The position numbers were made by a program, and so were the translations under genes. A DNA stretch of 64,000 nt from DASRHT01 sp035650355 (GTDB lineage: Bacteria; Chloroflexota; Ktedonobacteria; Ktedonobacterales; Ktedonobacteraceae), in the NCBI GenBank assembly GCA_035650355.1, contig DASRHT010000125.1, forward strand, positions 1 through 64,000. The letters are read 5' to 3'. Within the stretch, counting starts at the first letter, position 1. Every line of letters begins with the position of its first letter. Below, piece by piece: positions 26,903 through 34,963 of this stretch. The notes below the pieces were generated by a model. That model worked only from the letters and a program-made list of their open reading frames with translations, was not told the origin of the DNA and made no database searches.

Positions 26903-29900
26903 ATGTCTATTTCCAATCCTAGAACGACTTTTTATCGTCCTGTCAGAAACTACCCTGAGCCTCTGCCAAATGAGACATTTCAGCTTGAGCCTCCCCCACA
27001 AGTCCCGCAGAAGGCCGGCGGAACAGCAGCGCTCACACAATTGCTGTATCCGCTCACCGGCGTCCTGACGACGCTTATTATGGTGTTGACCACTACCTCG
27101 AATAGCCATGCCTCTCTTGGCTCCCAACTCCCACAGATAGGCGCGGAGCTTGCGATTGTGCCTTTCTCCATTGGGCTGATGTTTCTCTCCAACATGATCC
27201 AGCGTCGCGGAGCCAGAAAAAACCAGCAGGCCGAACGGGCAAGCTATAAAAGCTACCTCGAAAGTGTGCAACGCCGATTGGCCGAGGTTGCCAAATTGCA
27301 GGTACAGTACAATCAACGCCTGTATCCCGAGCCTCGCTCGCTTCCTGTGATTGTGGCACAACGACAGTTACTATGGGAAAGGAGACCGGCAGATCGCGAT
27401 TTTCTCCAGGTACGTGTAGGCACGACATCGATGGCGCTCTGCTGTGAAATCTCCTTCCAGGAGGATTACAAGGCCAACTATGTGTCCGACCTGCTCCAGG
27501 AAGCGCGCGATATTGCGACGCAACAGAGTTATATCGACACTCAGCCTCTGACCATCTCATTAGGCTCACTAGGGGTACTCTCAGTGGCCGGGCCACATAC
27601 CGAATCCTGCTCGCTGGTGCGCTCGATCCTGGCTCAAATCATCGCGTTTCACTCACCCGGCGAGGTACGCATCCTTGCTTGTTTTCCTCCTCCGACCTCT
27701 CAGGAATGGGACTGGCTGAAATGGACGCCGCACACACGTCTGCTGCGGCCCATCAAAAAACTACGCCCAACTGACCCGGAACCGTACTGCCTGCTCGCCA
27801 GTACTACGGATGATTTGCAACGGCTGCTGGAAACTCAGGTCAAGCCGGAACTGGAACGACGGCAGAAATTCAAGAAAGAGAAGCTGGCTGGTCAATCAGA
27901 AACTGCGCGGAATCAGTACATTCCTCACCTGGTGATTCTCCTGGACTATTTCTCTCACTCTGGCCCGCTGGCTCGTGTAGCCGGTCTGGAGGAATTGATG
28001 GTCAGTGGACCTCAGGTGGGCATCACCGTGATCTGCCTGGTCACAAGTCAGGAGCACGAACCGGCAACCACGCGCGCACGTCTGAAGCTAACTCCTTTGA
28101 TGGAACATCACCAACTGAGCTATAAGGAGACGACACCTGAGGGTCGGGAGACCGAGTTTATTACCCCTGACGCAATCGATACTACAGCCTGCCAGTCTAT
28201 GGCTCGGGCGCTGACGCCATTGCAACTGATTGACCGCGAGGCCGAAATCGATTTTGCGCAGGATATCGGGCTACTCGCGTTACATGCCATCCCGTCAGTT
28301 GAGCAGCTTGAGATGGCGCAGTACTGGCAGAGGCGCGACGAGAAACAACTGCTGCGCGTCCCTATCGGCATACAGAAGAATGGCCCGTTGCTGCTCGACC
28401 TGAAAGAAATGGCTGCGGGTGGCTATGGGCCACATGGGCTGGTTGTCGGAGCTACCGGCTCAGGAAAAAGCGAACTGCTGCGTACCGCCGTGATCAGCCT
28501 GGCCCTCACCCACGATCCGCTGACGCTGAACCTGGTACTGGTAGACTTTAAGGCTGGCGCGGCCTTCGCCGACCTGGAGTCCCTGCCCCATGTGGCCGGA
28601 GTCATCACCAACCTGGAGAACGATCCGCAGGCCATCAATCGCATGTATGCCTCGCTGCTCGGTGAACAGCAGCGGCGTCAGAACATGCTCAGCCGGGCGG
28701 GCAATCTGGCAAATATTCGCCAGTATCAGGCGAAGTGGCGGCGCGACCCGGAGGGCATAGAACCCATGCCGTATCTGTTGATTATCGTGGACGAGTTCGC
28801 TCAGCTTATTGCCAGCTATGAAGATTTCCTGGCGTTGTTTGTGAAGCTTGGTCAGGTTGGGCGCAGCCTGGGTATGCATATGATGCTCGCGACACAGCGC
28901 ATTGACGAGGGACGTATTCAGGCCCTGGAGGGGCACCTGCGCTATCGCATCTGCCTGCGTACCTTCCGGCCCGAAGAAAGCTCCTCGGTCATCGGCACGC
29001 CCGACGCGTATTATCTGCCCCCGGCTCCTGGTAGTGGCTACTTCAAGGTGGACGAAGATATTTACACCGCCTTCAAAACGGCCCTGATCTCGACGCCGTA
29101 TGTCCCACCGGAGAAGCAGCAGGTCAACCCGCTCGATCTCATCTGCGTCTTTAACTCGACCGGGCAGTTTCTTCCCTATCAGACAGCCAACAATGTCCCG
29201 CGCCAGGAGGAAGAGGAGGAAACGGTCTCCGAAATGAGCGTCGTGGTAGAACGCATCGGTAGGACACCGGCTCCGGCAAAGGGCTGGCGTGTTCACGCGG
29301 TCTGGCAGCCGCCGCTGGGCACGGCTATTCCGCTGGGCTATGTCCTGGGCAAATATGGGACAAACGGGCAACGCAAGATGTTACCGGGTTCCCTGTGCGT
29401 ACCCATAGGCATGCTGGATCGCCCGGCGGAACAGATACAATCACCGGCGGAAATCGATTTCTCCGGTGTTGGCGGCCACCTGGCTATCGTGGGCGCCCCC
29501 CAATCGGGCAAGAGCACCTTTTTGCGCACACTGCTGGCCTCTTTTATGCTGACGCATACGCCGCGTGAAGTCCAGATCTACGGGATCGACTTCGGCGGTG
29601 GCCTGCTCAGGATCTTCGAGGGAGCGCCGCACGTCGGCGCGATCTGTGGCCGCGCCGACCGCGAGAAGATGCGTCGTGTCCTGCGTCGTCTCACACAACT
29701 GGTCGTGGACCGGGAAATGCTCTTTGTCGAACGCGAGATCGATAGCATGAGCGTGTACCGCCAGATGCGCCGACAGGGGAAGTTGGATGACCAGGAATTT
29801 GGCGATGTCTTCCTGGTCGTGGATAATTTCGGTCAGTTGCAGGTCGATCTTGAGTCAAGCGATGCGGATATTATCGAAGATATCATCGCCTTGATTGCCA

Positions 29901-30988
29901 ACGGCCTGACCTATGGCGTGCATGTTGTGCTGGCAACCAACCTCTGGTCGGAGATTCGTATGCGCCTGCGCAGCAACATTGGTACACGCCTCGAACTACG
30001 CCTGAACGATCCTACGGACTCGGACATCGATCCCAGGCTGGCGGCAATGATTCCAGCAGGCACGCCCGGACGTGGCCTGCATCCAGGCAAACGGTTCTTC
30101 CAGATGGCGCTTCCTCTTATCAAGAGCGTAAGCGACTCCGAATTCTCGATGCAGCAGGAACTGGAGCAGGTAATACAGCGCGCTCGCCAATCCTGGCAGG
30201 GACCGGTTGCGCCGCCGATCCGCGTGTTGCCGTCCGAAGTGCATTGGCAGGACCTGGTAAGCGTGAAGGGCCAGGAGCCGCCGGGGGTGCCCATCGGTTT
30301 AGAAGAACTGCGTCTCGACCCGCTGTACATTGACCTGATCAACGACGACCCGCATATGCTGATCCTGGGAGATCGAGAGTGCGGCAAGACAACGCTGTTA
30401 CGCGCCTGGATGCGTGGGATCGAGCGGCGTTACACTCCTGAGCAGGCGCGCATTGTCCTGATCGATTATCGCAAGAAGTTGCTGGAGTTCAGCCGCAGCG
30501 AACATCTCCTGACGTATGCCGTTACTCCTGAGCAGGGGGAAGAGGCGGTACGTCTCCTGAAAGAGGAACTGGAGCAGCGTTTGAAACAAAGCATGCAAAA
30601 GCCGCTTGAACTGATGAATGAGTCCCCGGTATGGGACGGGCTGCATTACTACGTCTTTGCCGACGATTACGAGATCGTGGCAACGCAGTCGCCGCAAAAC
30701 AGCAACCCGCTCAACCCACTGGAGAGTTTGCTGCAATCGGGGCACGATATCGGCCTGCACGTCGTACTGGCGCGCCGTGTGACCGAACTCTCGCGCAGCA
30801 GTTATGATCCCATCTTCCGCAGCATCAGAAACATGGAGTGTCCGGGACTGCTGATGCGCGGCGATCCTGCTGAGGGGCGGCAGGCGCTGCATAAGCAGAA
30901 CGTATCGGGCGTTCTGCCTACGGGGCGTGCCTGCTACGTGCGCCGGGGAGTTGCACCGCTGATGGTGCAGGTGGTGCGGGCGGAGTAG
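26903..30988 (+). CDS. EccC/EssC-type FtsK/SpoIIIE ATPase of a type VII-like secretion system (1361 aa)
   Basis: Two transmembrane helices near residues 48-105 are followed by a region typical of EccCa and then three tandem FtsK/SpoIIIE-type ATPase domains. D1 has VVGATGSGKSELL near 514 and IIVDEFAQL. D2 has IVGAPQSGKSTFL near 862 and FLVVDNFGQL. D3 has ILGDRECGKTTLL near 1155 and FADDYEIV. All three Walker A lysines are present; the third Walker B is the most divergent. There is no N-terminal FHA pair, so it resembles actinobacterial EccC more than firmicute EssC. The protein would be the membrane motor that recognises WXG100 substrates. A GTG at 26888 is in frame, but GGAG 9 nt before the ATG at 26903 favours the latter. 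Confidence 0.94.
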   Translation: MSISNPRTTFYRPVRNYPEPLPNETFQLEPPPQVPQKAGGTAALTQLLYPLTGVLTTLIMVLTTTSNSHASLGSQLPQIGAELAIVPFSIGLMFLSNMIQRRGARKNQQAERASYKSYLESVQRRLAEVAKLQVQYNQRLYPEPRSLPVIVAQRQLLWERRPADRDFLQVRVGTTSMALCCEISFQEDYKANYVSDLLQEARDIATQQSYIDTQPLTISLGSLGVLSVAGPHTESCSLVRSILAQIIAFHSPGEVRILACFPPPTSQEWDWLKWTPHTRLLRPIKKLRPTDPEPYCLLASTTDDLQRLLETQVKPELERRQKFKKEKLAGQSETARNQYIPHLVILLDYFSHSGPLARVAGLEELMVSGPQVGITVICLVTSQEHEPATTRARLKLTPLMEHHQLSYKETTPEGRETEFITPDAIDTTACQSMARALTPLQLIDREAEIDFAQDIGLLALHAIPSVEQLEMAQYWQRRDEKQLLRVPIGIQKNGPLLLDLKEMAAGGYGPHGLVVGATGSGKSELLRTAVISLALTHDPLTLNLVLVDFKAGAAFADLESLPHVAGVITNLENDPQAINRMYASLLGEQQRRQNMLSRAGNLANIRQYQAKWRRDPEGIEPMPYLLIIVDEFAQLIASYEDFLALFVKLGQVGRSLGMHMMLATQRIDEGRIQALEGHLRYRICLRTFRPEESSSVIGTPDAYYLPPAPGSGYFKVDEDIYTAFKTALISTPYVPPEKQQVNPLDLICVFNSTGQFLPYQTANNVPRQEEEEETVSEMSVVVERIGRTPAPAKGWRVHAVWQPPLGTAIPLGYVLGKYGTNGQRKMLPGSLCVPIGMLDRPAEQIQSPAEIDFSGVGGHLAIVGAPQSGKSTFLRTLLASFMLTHTPREVQIYGIDFGGGLLRIFEGAPHVGAICGRADREKMRRVLRRLTQLVVDREMLFVEREIDSMSVYRQMRRQGKLDDQEFGDVFLVVDNFGQLQVDLESSDADIIEDIIALIANGLTYGVHVVLATNLWSEIRMRLRSNIGTRLELRLNDPTDSDIDPRLAAMIPAGTPGRGLHPGKRFFQMALPLIKSVSDSEFSMQQELEQVIQRARQSWQGPVAPPIRVLPSEVHWQDLVSVKGQEPPGVPIGLEELRLDPLYIDLINDDPHMLILGDRECGKTTLLRAWMRGIERRYTPEQARIVLIDYRKKLLEFSRSEHLLTYAVTPEQGEEAVRLLKEELEQRLKQSMQKPLELMNESPVWDGLHYYVFADDYEIVATQSPQNSNPLNPLESLLQSGHDIGLHVVLARRVTELSRSSYDPIFRSIRNMECPGLLMRGDPAEGRQALHKQNVSGVLPTGRACYVRRGVAPLMVQVVRAE

Positions 30989-31014
30989 CGAGATGTGCCC
31001 GGCATCTCGCTACT
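30984..31014. terminator. Bidirectional hairpin spanning both convergent stop codons
   Basis: Perfect 12-bp arms (30984-30995 and 31003-31014) around a 7-nt loop contain the TAG of the EccC-like gene and overlap the TAG of the TPR gene. It probably blocks read-through between the two convergent units. There is no strong T run on either side. Confidence 0.7.
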
Positions 31015-31939
31015 ATCCCTGATGAGGGTTACTATCGTGTTGGGCAAGCCACACACGCAGCTTCCCTGCATTCGCAAACTGGGGATCGATTTGCAGCACC
31101 TTCTGGAAATCTGCTGCCGTCTTTGCCTCCTGACCTTGCATACCATAGGTGACCCCGCGCGACTCGTAGAAGAGTGCATTATGAGGGTCGAGGCGGATCG
31201 CCTCGTCGTAGTCGGCCAATGCTCGCGTCAGGTTGCCCTTCTGCCTCCACATAAATCCACGATCATTATAGGCTATAGCCATCGCTGGCTGGAGGCGGAT
31301 CGCTTCATCTAGATCCGCAATGGCCTGATCATAGTCACCATGCAGCCTGTAGGCGCAGCTACGTTGATAATAGTACCTACCATTATCGGGAGCCGACTGG
31401 ATCGCTACGCTAAAATCTGCAATAGCTTGCTCATAGGCCCTGCGCAGCAGATAAGCCTGCCCGCGCCCTGAGTAGAGCCTGGCGCGATTATCTTCAGGAT
31501 TCCCCAGTTCTGGTCGGAGCGCCTCATTGAAATCGGCTAGAGCTTTCTCAATGTCACCTGTATAGAGATAGGCGTATCCACGGTTGGTATAACTGTACGC
31601 GTTAGGCTGGAGGCGCACATCGGCATCGAAGTCTGCCAGGGCGCCCTCAAGATCGCCTTGTTGGGAACGTGCAGCTCCCCTTCTGCGATACGCCTGGGCA
31701 TGTTGTGGATTGAGTCGTAAGGCTTCCGTGTAATCGGCGATTGCTCCTGGAAGATCGCCTTGATCATTGCGCGCTCTGCCGCGATTGAAGTAGAACGCCC
31801 ATTCCGGTTGGGGGCTAAGAGCGATGGCTTCCGTAAAGGCCGCAGTCGCTGCTTTATAGTCGCCTTGCCCATAGAGCTCCGCTCCCCGAGCATTCATCTC
31901 GATGGCGCGTTGTGCATTGTCGTCTGTTGTATCTTTCAT
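31013..31939 (-). CDS. TPR-repeat protein (308 aa)
   Basis: About eight tetratricopeptide repeats fill the protein, each following the A-x-x-x-[FY]-x-x-A-I-x-L-x-P-x-x-A-x-x-Y-x-x-R-G pattern (for example NRGRARNDQGDLPGAIADYT). There is no signal peptide or membrane segment. TPR solenoids bind other proteins. It is last in the WXG100/effector operon, 106 nt after the toxin-like gene, so it may be a chaperone, adaptor or immunity-type partner of the effector; the sequence does not decide this. Confidence 0.9.
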   Translation of the reverse strand: MKDTTDDNAQRAIEMNARGAELYGQGDYKAATAAFTEAIALSPQPEWAFYFNRGRARNDQGDLPGAIADYTEALRLNPQHAQAYRRRGAARSQQGDLEGALADFDADVRLQPNAYSYTNRGYAYLYTGDIEKALADFNEALRPELGNPEDNRARLYSGRGQAYLLRRAYEQAIADFSVAIQSAPDNGRYYYQRSCAYRLHGDYDQAIADLDEAIRLQPAMAIAYNDRGFMWRQKGNLTRALADYDEAIRLDPHNALFYESRGVTYGMQGQEAKTAADFQKVLQIDPQFANAGKLRVWLAQHDSNPHQG

Positions 31940-32045
31940 TGGCTTCTTGCTACCTCTCTAAACGAGGATCAGAACGATATATCTGATTATACTGCTAACG
32001 AAACTCGCGAGAACCAGGTCTCTTTTTGCTGAAGATGCTATGGTA

Positions 32046-33215
32046 TTATTTTTTTCTGCCTTTGTTTAAATCAACGGGATCATAGTCAATAACCGGTGCA
32101 TCCGACTGGTTAACAACTTGCATTTCTCTCTGGTAGTAGTCGCTGTGTGGGTCGCCCTCGTTCACCGGGCCAATATTCACCACCTGAGCTCCATCTTGTA
32201 TCTGCTCCTGCACCCAATTCCCGTTAGCATCTACCTGCTGCTCCTGGGTCATCGAGTTCCAGTTTTCTGGCATCTGATCCCCTTCAAACAATACTACGTT
32301 GTAGCCATCCTTTTTCAGCGCTGCCCCGACCGTATCAACCCTGCTCATATCTTCACCTAACACAATGACGGTCTGACTCTTGTCTTTGGACAACCCTTGT
32401 TCTACCTGAGCGAGATTCGTCACGGTACCGCCGTCTCCACCGCTGCTCTTCCTGTTCCCGTTTTCATCGTTCGCACCATCGTTCCCCGTATTGCCATTAT
32501 CATCTGTCCCTCCTGTACTACCGTCTCCATTGCCGCCATCCCCATTACCCCCTCCCCCAACATCGATGCTTGAGCCTGGTGGCGCAGTCCAATTGAGAAT
32601 GAATTGCAGCAGTTCCGGGTTTTCAACCAGAAAGGTTGTGGCCGTGAATAGCAGAAGCCCTAACGCAGCGGCAACCGAATCTGATGCTGCCACGAGTGCG
32701 ATAAAGTTCACCATTGCTTGCGCTACCGAAATCACCATTGCAGGAATAGTAACTGGAGCAGATGAGCCTCCGCTGCCAACAAAAGCAGTCAAAGAGATGA
32801 AAGCGTCAAGGACAAAAAAAGCAAGTAAGCCCCGTTGTACAAGGCCATCATCAAGATTGTTAGCAATGGTCTGGTGCTGCTGCGTGGCAAAGCTGGCGTG
32901 GTCGCGCAAATTCCCCAGATCCTGAAGAGCCATACCGGCGGTCGCATGGTAGGCATCGCTGCCCTGCCCCTGATAGAGCTGCTTAAAACCGGGCAAGCTC
33001 TTGTTAAGTTGACCATGCAACATATCCAGGTTGGTGCTGTGCGTCTGTAAGTGCCTTTGCGCATCAGCGACCGGCCAGGAAGGGGCGATATACTTGATGC
33101 TCGCCTCGTAGATCTGGCGAAGATCCTTGATCAACTTGTCATAATCGTTGCGGAGAAAATCGGGGATGTCATTGCGCAGCCCTTCCATTTTATTGAGAAG
33201 TTCTTCTACATCCAT
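32046..33215 (-). CDS. Putative type VII secreted effector with polymorphic-toxin-like C-terminus (389 aa)
   Basis: Three parts are visible. Residues 1-125 are helical and WXG/LXG-like (with PSWPVADAQRHL and a QGSDAYH turn). Residues 130-200 contain hydrophobic helices. Residues 215-265 are a Gly/Asn/Asp-rich linker. The last 120 residues form a compact domain with VIVLGEDMSRVDTVG, GNWVQEQIQDGAQVVNIGP and SDYYQREM. The R-V...N-x-x-W...IGP...YY-x-x-E order resembles toxin tips of contact-dependent and type VII polymorphic toxins. I cannot name its activity. It follows two small WXG100-class genes and precedes the TPR gene on the same strand. Confidence 0.68.
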   Translation of the reverse strand: MDVEELLNKMEGLRNDIPDFLRNDYDKLIKDLRQIYEASIKYIAPSWPVADAQRHLQTHSTNLDMLHGQLNKSLPGFKQLYQGQGSDAYHATAGMALQDLGNLRDHASFATQQHQTIANNLDDGLVQRGLLAFFVLDAFISLTAFVGSGGSSAPVTIPAMVISVAQAMVNFIALVAASDSVAAALGLLLFTATTFLVENPELLQFILNWTAPPGSSIDVGGGGNGDGGNGDGSTGGTDDNGNTGNDGANDENGNRKSSGGDGGTVTNLAQVEQGLSKDKSQTVIVLGEDMSRVDTVGAALKKDGYNVVLFEGDQMPENWNSMTQEQQVDANGNWVQEQIQDGAQVVNIGPVNEGDPHSDYYQREMQVVNQSDAPVIDYDPVDLNKGRKK

Positions 33216-33291
33216 GATTGCTGCTTTTCCTCAGAGAGTTTTTCGAACATACTGTGATAGCTGTGCATAGATGGTCATTCAAGCCAGACCA

Positions 33292-33597
33292 TTATGGTGT
33301 TGTGGTGGATTTCATATGTTGCCCATAATTTGTATCCAGCCCATGAAACGCATCACTGACACCGCGTAAATGTTTGGCGAGCTTATCATGCACATCTGCA
33401 TGGTTTAAAAGCTTGCCGCGAAACGCCTGCCACCACTGCCTGTACTGCTCAACCTGATCTTTATCGAGGTGATCCACTATGGTGTTATGTTTGGGGTCAA
33501 AGCTGTTCACAAAGGTCTGCAAACCATCGCGGATAGACTCATGTAGTTTGGCCTGTGTCTCAAAGTCATCTTTTGATGGCACTAGAATATCGTTCAT
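33292..33597 (-). CDS. WXG100-size helical protein, probable secretion partner (101 aa)
   Basis: A small protein predicted to be two helices: LVPSKDDFETQAKLHESIRDGL, then VEQYRQWWQAFRGKLLNHADVHDKLAKHL. It has the length of WXG100 proteins, but the turn lacks a clear W-x-G; the tryptophans sit in QWW instead. The ATG at 33597 has GAGGAAG at a suitable distance, while the earlier ATGs in frame do not. Position between an obvious WXG100 gene and the effector suggests an Esx-like or LXG-adaptor (Lap-like) partner; this is inferred from context. Confidence 0.7.
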   Translation of the reverse strand: MNDILVPSKDDFETQAKLHESIRDGLQTFVNSFDPKHNTIVDHLDKDQVEQYRQWWQAFRGKLLNHADVHDKLAKHLRGVSDAFHGLDTNYGQHMKSTTTP

Positions 33598-33746
33598 GTT
33601 TTTCATCTTCCTCATACAGGCGTATGGCTATCCTTCAGCAAACGCCGGAACGGCCAGCAGGATCTATTGGAGAAACGCTCGCCAGATCCGGCGTTGCTCT
33701 TACCGAGAGGTGGGACAGGAATGAGATGATGCAACGCTGCCCGCTC

Positions 33747-34040
33747 TTATCGGCGCAGTTGTCGGCCCGCCTGGCTATCCTGATCGTGCATCCTGTTATG
33801 AAAATCGATCCCCGACTGGGCGGAGTCATGAATCTGGTCGAGATCATGAGAGGTGATGCGGTGCAGGTCGAAGACGGCTGATTTTAGTCCTGCCACAGCG
33901 TCGCCGTCCCAATCGCCAGGAGAGATGTTCTGGACCTGCGTGTTGAGCTGATCCAACGAATCGCGCATGTTGCCCACTAATCTGATAATGTTTTGACAAT
34001 CCGAAAACCCCTGGTCTGTAATCTTGATGGTATTAGCCAT
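33747..34040 (-). CDS. WXG100 (ESAT-6-like) protein (97 aa)
   Basis: Typical WXG100 layout: first helix CQNIIRLVGNMRDSLDQLNTQVQ, the turn GDWDGDA with W-x-G at residues 44-46, and second helix KSAVFDLHRITSHDLDQIHD. Such proteins dimerise and are exported by EccC/EssC systems. AAGGAG lies before the ATG. It is the first gene of the minus-strand operon with a second small helical protein, the toxin-like effector and the TPR protein. A 9-bp-arm inverted repeat (33641-33649/33687-33695) lies in the 131-nt gap to the next gene. Confidence 0.87.
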   Translation of the reverse strand: MANTIKITDQGFSDCQNIIRLVGNMRDSLDQLNTQVQNISPGDWDGDAVAGLKSAVFDLHRITSHDLDQIHDSAQSGIDFHNRMHDQDSQAGRQLRR

Positions 34041-34127
34041 GTTGTGATCTCCTTATGCCGTTTGTATATCATTGAGATTAGCTATGACATAGCACAGTAG
34101 TGCATGGATGTTGCCCTGTGCAAGGAG

Positions 34128-34192
34128 AAGTATGCCCTACTTCCCATCGCTTAGCTACATCAATTGCTCAGCAAATGACTCATCAACCACTC
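34128..34192 (-). promoter_or_regulatory. Promoter with twin direct-repeat boxes, copy B (WXG100 operon)
   Basis: Read on the minus strand: distal box GAGTGGTTGATGAGT (34192-34178), proximal box CATTTGCTGAGC (34177-34166), a 32-bp interval and ATACTT (34133-34128). A further TGACGAGT lies just upstream. Box lengths, order and distance equal those of the 26252 and 42997 promoters. Confidence 0.7.
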
Positions 34193-34291
34193 GTCAGTAG
34201 CTGATGGTATTGGTCTTTTTTCTACAATGGCAATCTTACCAGAACCAAAGAATACTTCTGGCTGAGTCGTTTGGGAAACCTCTCCCTGGGA

Positions 34292-34963
34292 TTATTCTCC
34301 CTGGCGTAGCAAGAGGCCGCGTTCGATGGCCACAGCGACGGCTGAAGCGCGTGAGTCTACTCCTAGCTTGGTATAGATGGTGGTGAGATAGGCTCCGACT
34401 GTGCGTTCGGTCAGGCCGAGATGAGCGGCAATCTCTTTACTACGTTCACCCTGAGCGACGCGAGCGAGAATGTCCCGCTCGCGGGCTGTCAGGTCTTGAC
34501 CCTTCTGCCGTCTCGTAGACTGTTGAGGGGAGAGAGTCTGCGCTGCCAGCGAGAGGACACGCTGCATGATTTCCGGCGGAACTCGCGTCTCCCCACAGGC
34601 CGCCTGGCGAATCGCCTGGAGCAACTGCTCCAGATCCATGTCTTTGAGCAAATAGCCTTGCGCTCCTGCCTGGAGGCCACGAATCATCAGGTCGTCTTCG
34701 TTGTAGTTGGTCAGAATCAACACGGCGATCTGGGGCCACGCTTGCCGAATGCGCTTCAAGGCTTCTAAGCCATCCATGCCGGGCATGCGCAGATCCATCA
34801 GAACCACGTCAGGCTGGGTCTCTGCAACCAGGTGCAGCGCCTGCTTCCCATCAATTGCCTCACCAATGAACTGACAGTCTTCGGCTCTCGCGAGAATCAT
34901 GCGCAGGCCCTCGCGCACGATCGGATGGTCATCCACAATGACGACACGAATAGTCTTCGTCAT
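34292..34963 (-). CDS. NarL/LuxR-family response regulator (223 aa)
   Basis: The receiver domain has the acidic pair VVIVDDHP, the phosphorylation site in DVVLMDLRMPGMDG (near residue 55), and a conserved Thr/Lys (LILTNYN, YLLKDM). The C-terminal HTH has LTARERDILARVAQGERSKEIAAHLG patterns and TVGAYLTTIYTKLGV. It overlaps the histidine kinase gene by 35 nt and has its own GGAGGGGAGG site. It probably binds the TTCTGACA sites in the divergent spacer and controls the ABC exporter at 36605. Confidence 0.95.
   Translation of the reverse strand: MTKTIRVVIVDDHPIVREGLRMILARAEDCQFIGEAIDGKQALHLVAETQPDVVLMDLRMPGMDGLEALKRIRQAWPQIAVLILTNYNEDDLMIRGLQAGAQGYLLKDMDLEQLLQAIRQAACGETRVPPEIMQRVLSLAAQTLSPQQSTRRQKGQDLTARERDILARVAQGERSKEIAAHLGLTERTVGAYLTTIYTKLGVDSRASAVAVAIERGLLLRQGE

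Noticed and set aside
28460..29371. 303-codon minus-strand frame in the EccC-like gene
   Set aside because: Antisense shadow of the ATPase core; no motif or start signal.
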